Assembly (NCBI RefSeq): GCF_000718555.1
Contig: NZ_JOAN01000002.1
Coordinates: forward strand, 310,001-374,000
From: Micromonospora chokoriensis
GTDB taxonomy: Bacteria; Actinomycetota; Actinomycetes; Mycobacteriales; Micromonosporaceae
Reading direction: 5' to 3'
DNA length: 64,000 nucleotides
Under the pieces are notes generated by a model. The model was given only the letters and a program-made list of their open reading frames with translations, was not told the origin of the DNA and did not search any database. Below, piece after piece: positions 62,805 to 64,000 of the stretch. Position numbers and translations under genes: made by a program. How positions within the stretch are numbered: the stretch's first letter is position 1; each line of letters begins with the position of its first letter.

Positions 62805-64000
62805 CTATCGGTGGCTCAGGGCCAGCGACAACGACCGGTAACCGCGGAAGAAGTTCGACTCCAGCCGGACCGGCTCGGCCCGCAGCTCGGCGGTCCGCAC
62901 GAGACCGGCCAGCGCCCGGACCACCGCGCCGACCTCGATCCGGGCGAGCAGCGCCGCGACGCAGTAGTGCGCGCCGTGCCCGAAGCCCAAATGCGGGTTG
63001 GGCCGCCGGGCGGCGCGGAGTTCCTCGGGTGCGTCGAAGATGTCCTCGTCACGGTTCGCCGAGCGCAGCCAGAGCGTGACGAACTCACCCGCACGCATCG
63101 GCACACCGGCGATCGTCAGATCGCCGACCAGGACCCGCATGATGTGGTTGACCGGTGTCTCCCGACGCAGGATCTCCTCGGTCGCGACGTCCGGATCGGC
63201 TTCGCCGCCGCGCAGCTGCCGCCAGAACTCCGGCTCGGTGACGAGGGTGAGCGCCGCCGCGCCGGACGAGTGTCGGGCGGTCTCGTTGCCGCCAGCGATC
63301 AGGTCGTGACAGTTCATCACCGCCATGGTTCGGCTCATCGGCCGGCCCATGAACTGCGCCTGGGCGAGCACGGTCGCCACGTCCTCACCGGGCGTCCGGC
63401 GCTTCTCGGTGATCAGCCGGTGGCAATAGGAGAACAACTCGGTGTGCGCGGCCATCTGCGCGCCGGACGTGGCGTGCCCGGACCCGCCGAACGCCGTCTG
63501 GGTCAGCCGCACCACCTCCGGCCGGTCGGCCTCGGGCACGCCGAGCAGGTCGCAGATGACGAAGGCGGGCAGCGGCGCCGCGACGGCCTGCACGAAGTCG
63601 GCCGAGGGCTGCTCCATCGCCTCGGTCACCAGCCGCCGGGCGAGCTCCCGGGTGCTGTCGGTGACCCGCCGCATCAGCCGCGGGGTGAAGGCGGCACCCA
63701 GCACCCGCCGCATTTCCGCGTGCGCCTCGCCGTCGCTGACCAGCAGCGACATCCCGCCGGCGGCAGCGCTGGCCACCACGTCGGATGGCTTCTCCCCCAG
63801 GTGGTTGCCCTTCGCGGAGGAGATCCGGTCGCTGTGCCGGAGCACCTCGCGGATCTGCGCGTGCCGGGTGATCGCCCAGTGGTCGCGCAGACCGTGCGAG
63901 CGCACCGGGCCGCCGGCGCGGCGCAACGTCCGCCAGATCCGCTCGGGTCGCTCGCTCGCGTAGAGCCGGGGATCGGTGAGGTCGACCTTTCGCGCCTCGG
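62805..64000 (-). CDS. cytochrome P450 (5' end beyond the window)
   Basis: The frame is open from the stop at 62805-62807 to the right edge, giving about 398 residues; the N-terminus is missing. Signatures are I-helix DLIAGGNETARHSSG, ExxR in EEILRRETP, and heme-binding FGHGAHYCV. The I-helix has GNET where AGxDT/AGxET is usual. Its length and type fit class I bacterial P450s, including those that beta-hydroxylate carrier-bound amino acids. The redox partner is not visible. It shows that the cluster continues to the right. Confidence 0.9.
   Translation of the reverse strand, partial: EARKVDLTDPRLYASERPERIWRTLRRAGGPVRSHGLRDHWAITRHAQIREVLRHSDRISSAKGNHLGEKPSDVVASAAAGGMSLLVSDGEAHAEMRRVLGAAFTPRLMRRVTDSTRELARRLVTEAMEQPSADFVQAVAAPLPAFVICDLLGVPEADRPEVVRLTQTAFGGSGHATSGAQMAAHTELFSYCHRLITEKRRTPGEDVATVLAQAQFMGRPMSRTMAVMNCHDLIAGGNETARHSSGAAALTLVTEPEFWRQLRGGEADPDVATEEILRRETPVNHIMRVLVGDLTIAGVPMRAGEFVTLWLRSANRDEDIFDAPEELRAARRPNPHLGFGHGAHYCVAALLARIEVGAVVRALAGLVRTAELRAEPVRLESNFFRGYRSLSLALSHR

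Overview
The window looks like chromosome of a high-GC, secreted-hydrolase-rich actinomycete, probably Micromonosporaceae. This rests on strong GC bias, frequent GTG starts, ATGA/GTGA gene couplings, CBM13- and CBM2-bearing plant-polymer hydrolases and a SigE-family sigma factor. The assignment is inference from style, not from a marker gene. I saw no rRNA, tRNA, CRISPR array, transposase or integrase.

Left part (1-38.6 kb), accessory and housekeeping genes. 1-3.2 kb is a tightly overlapped operon: DUF2064-like protein end, methyltransferase, membrane-anchored molybdopterin oxidoreductase, small membrane protein and MTA phosphorylase. 3.3-10.8 kb holds a polysaccharide locus: DM13 protein, two tandem CBM13 esterases, acetoacetate-decarboxylase-like protein, GH5-CBM13, and GH43-CBM42 with LacI-type operator candidates. 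After a UbiA-like membrane protein, 13.0-19.1 kb is a nitrogen-scavenging operon (FadR-type regulator, AtzF-like allophanate hydrolase, two isochorismatase-fold amidohydrolases of the biuret/triuret type, NCS2-like permease, AtzH-like protein). 20.4-27.3 kb carries a DUF6493/SWIM pair and a nuclease-helicase fusion. 27.6-31.2 kb is patchy, with two decayed genes (a vWA gene and a GntR gene). 31.3-36.6 kb holds a GH6-CBM2 cellulase with a CelR/CebR-type box and a PCu(A)C / DyP peroxidase / PepSY cassette. 36.7-38.5 kb is a SigE-family sigma factor with a membrane beta-propeller protein.

Right part (38.8 kb to the right edge): most of a nonribosomal peptide cluster that I cannot match to a known product. 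Visible assembly line: a stand-alone A domain interrupted by a methyltransferase between A2 and A3; a T-C-A-T protein with a divergent A domain; a C-A-T protein; and an A-T protein. Four A domains, four carriers and two full C domains are seen, with no integrated TE domain and no MbtH. Release or editing may use three discrete thioesterases, two of which have Cys at the nucleophile position. Tailoring genes are a Rieske oxygenase, two different 2OG/Fe(II) oxygenases (one proline-hydroxylase-like), a luciferase-like monooxygenase, a P450, a GNAT protein, a pterin-dehydratase/VOC fusion, a PAPS-type sulfotransferase and an arylsulfotransferase fused to a DUF3159 membrane domain. An MFS exporter and an atypical LuxR-type regulator are included.

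A 16-bp motif, TCNC-N8-GGGA-like with an AAA core, occurs six times. It is present in every promoter-bearing gap of this cluster from 45.3 to 55.0 kb, and I noticed it nowhere else in the window. It is a good candidate for the cluster-specific regulatory site. Tyrosine codon use (TAT frequent in the cluster, absent from the flanking genes I counted) agrees with the cluster having been acquired separately. The cluster runs off the right edge inside the P450 gene.
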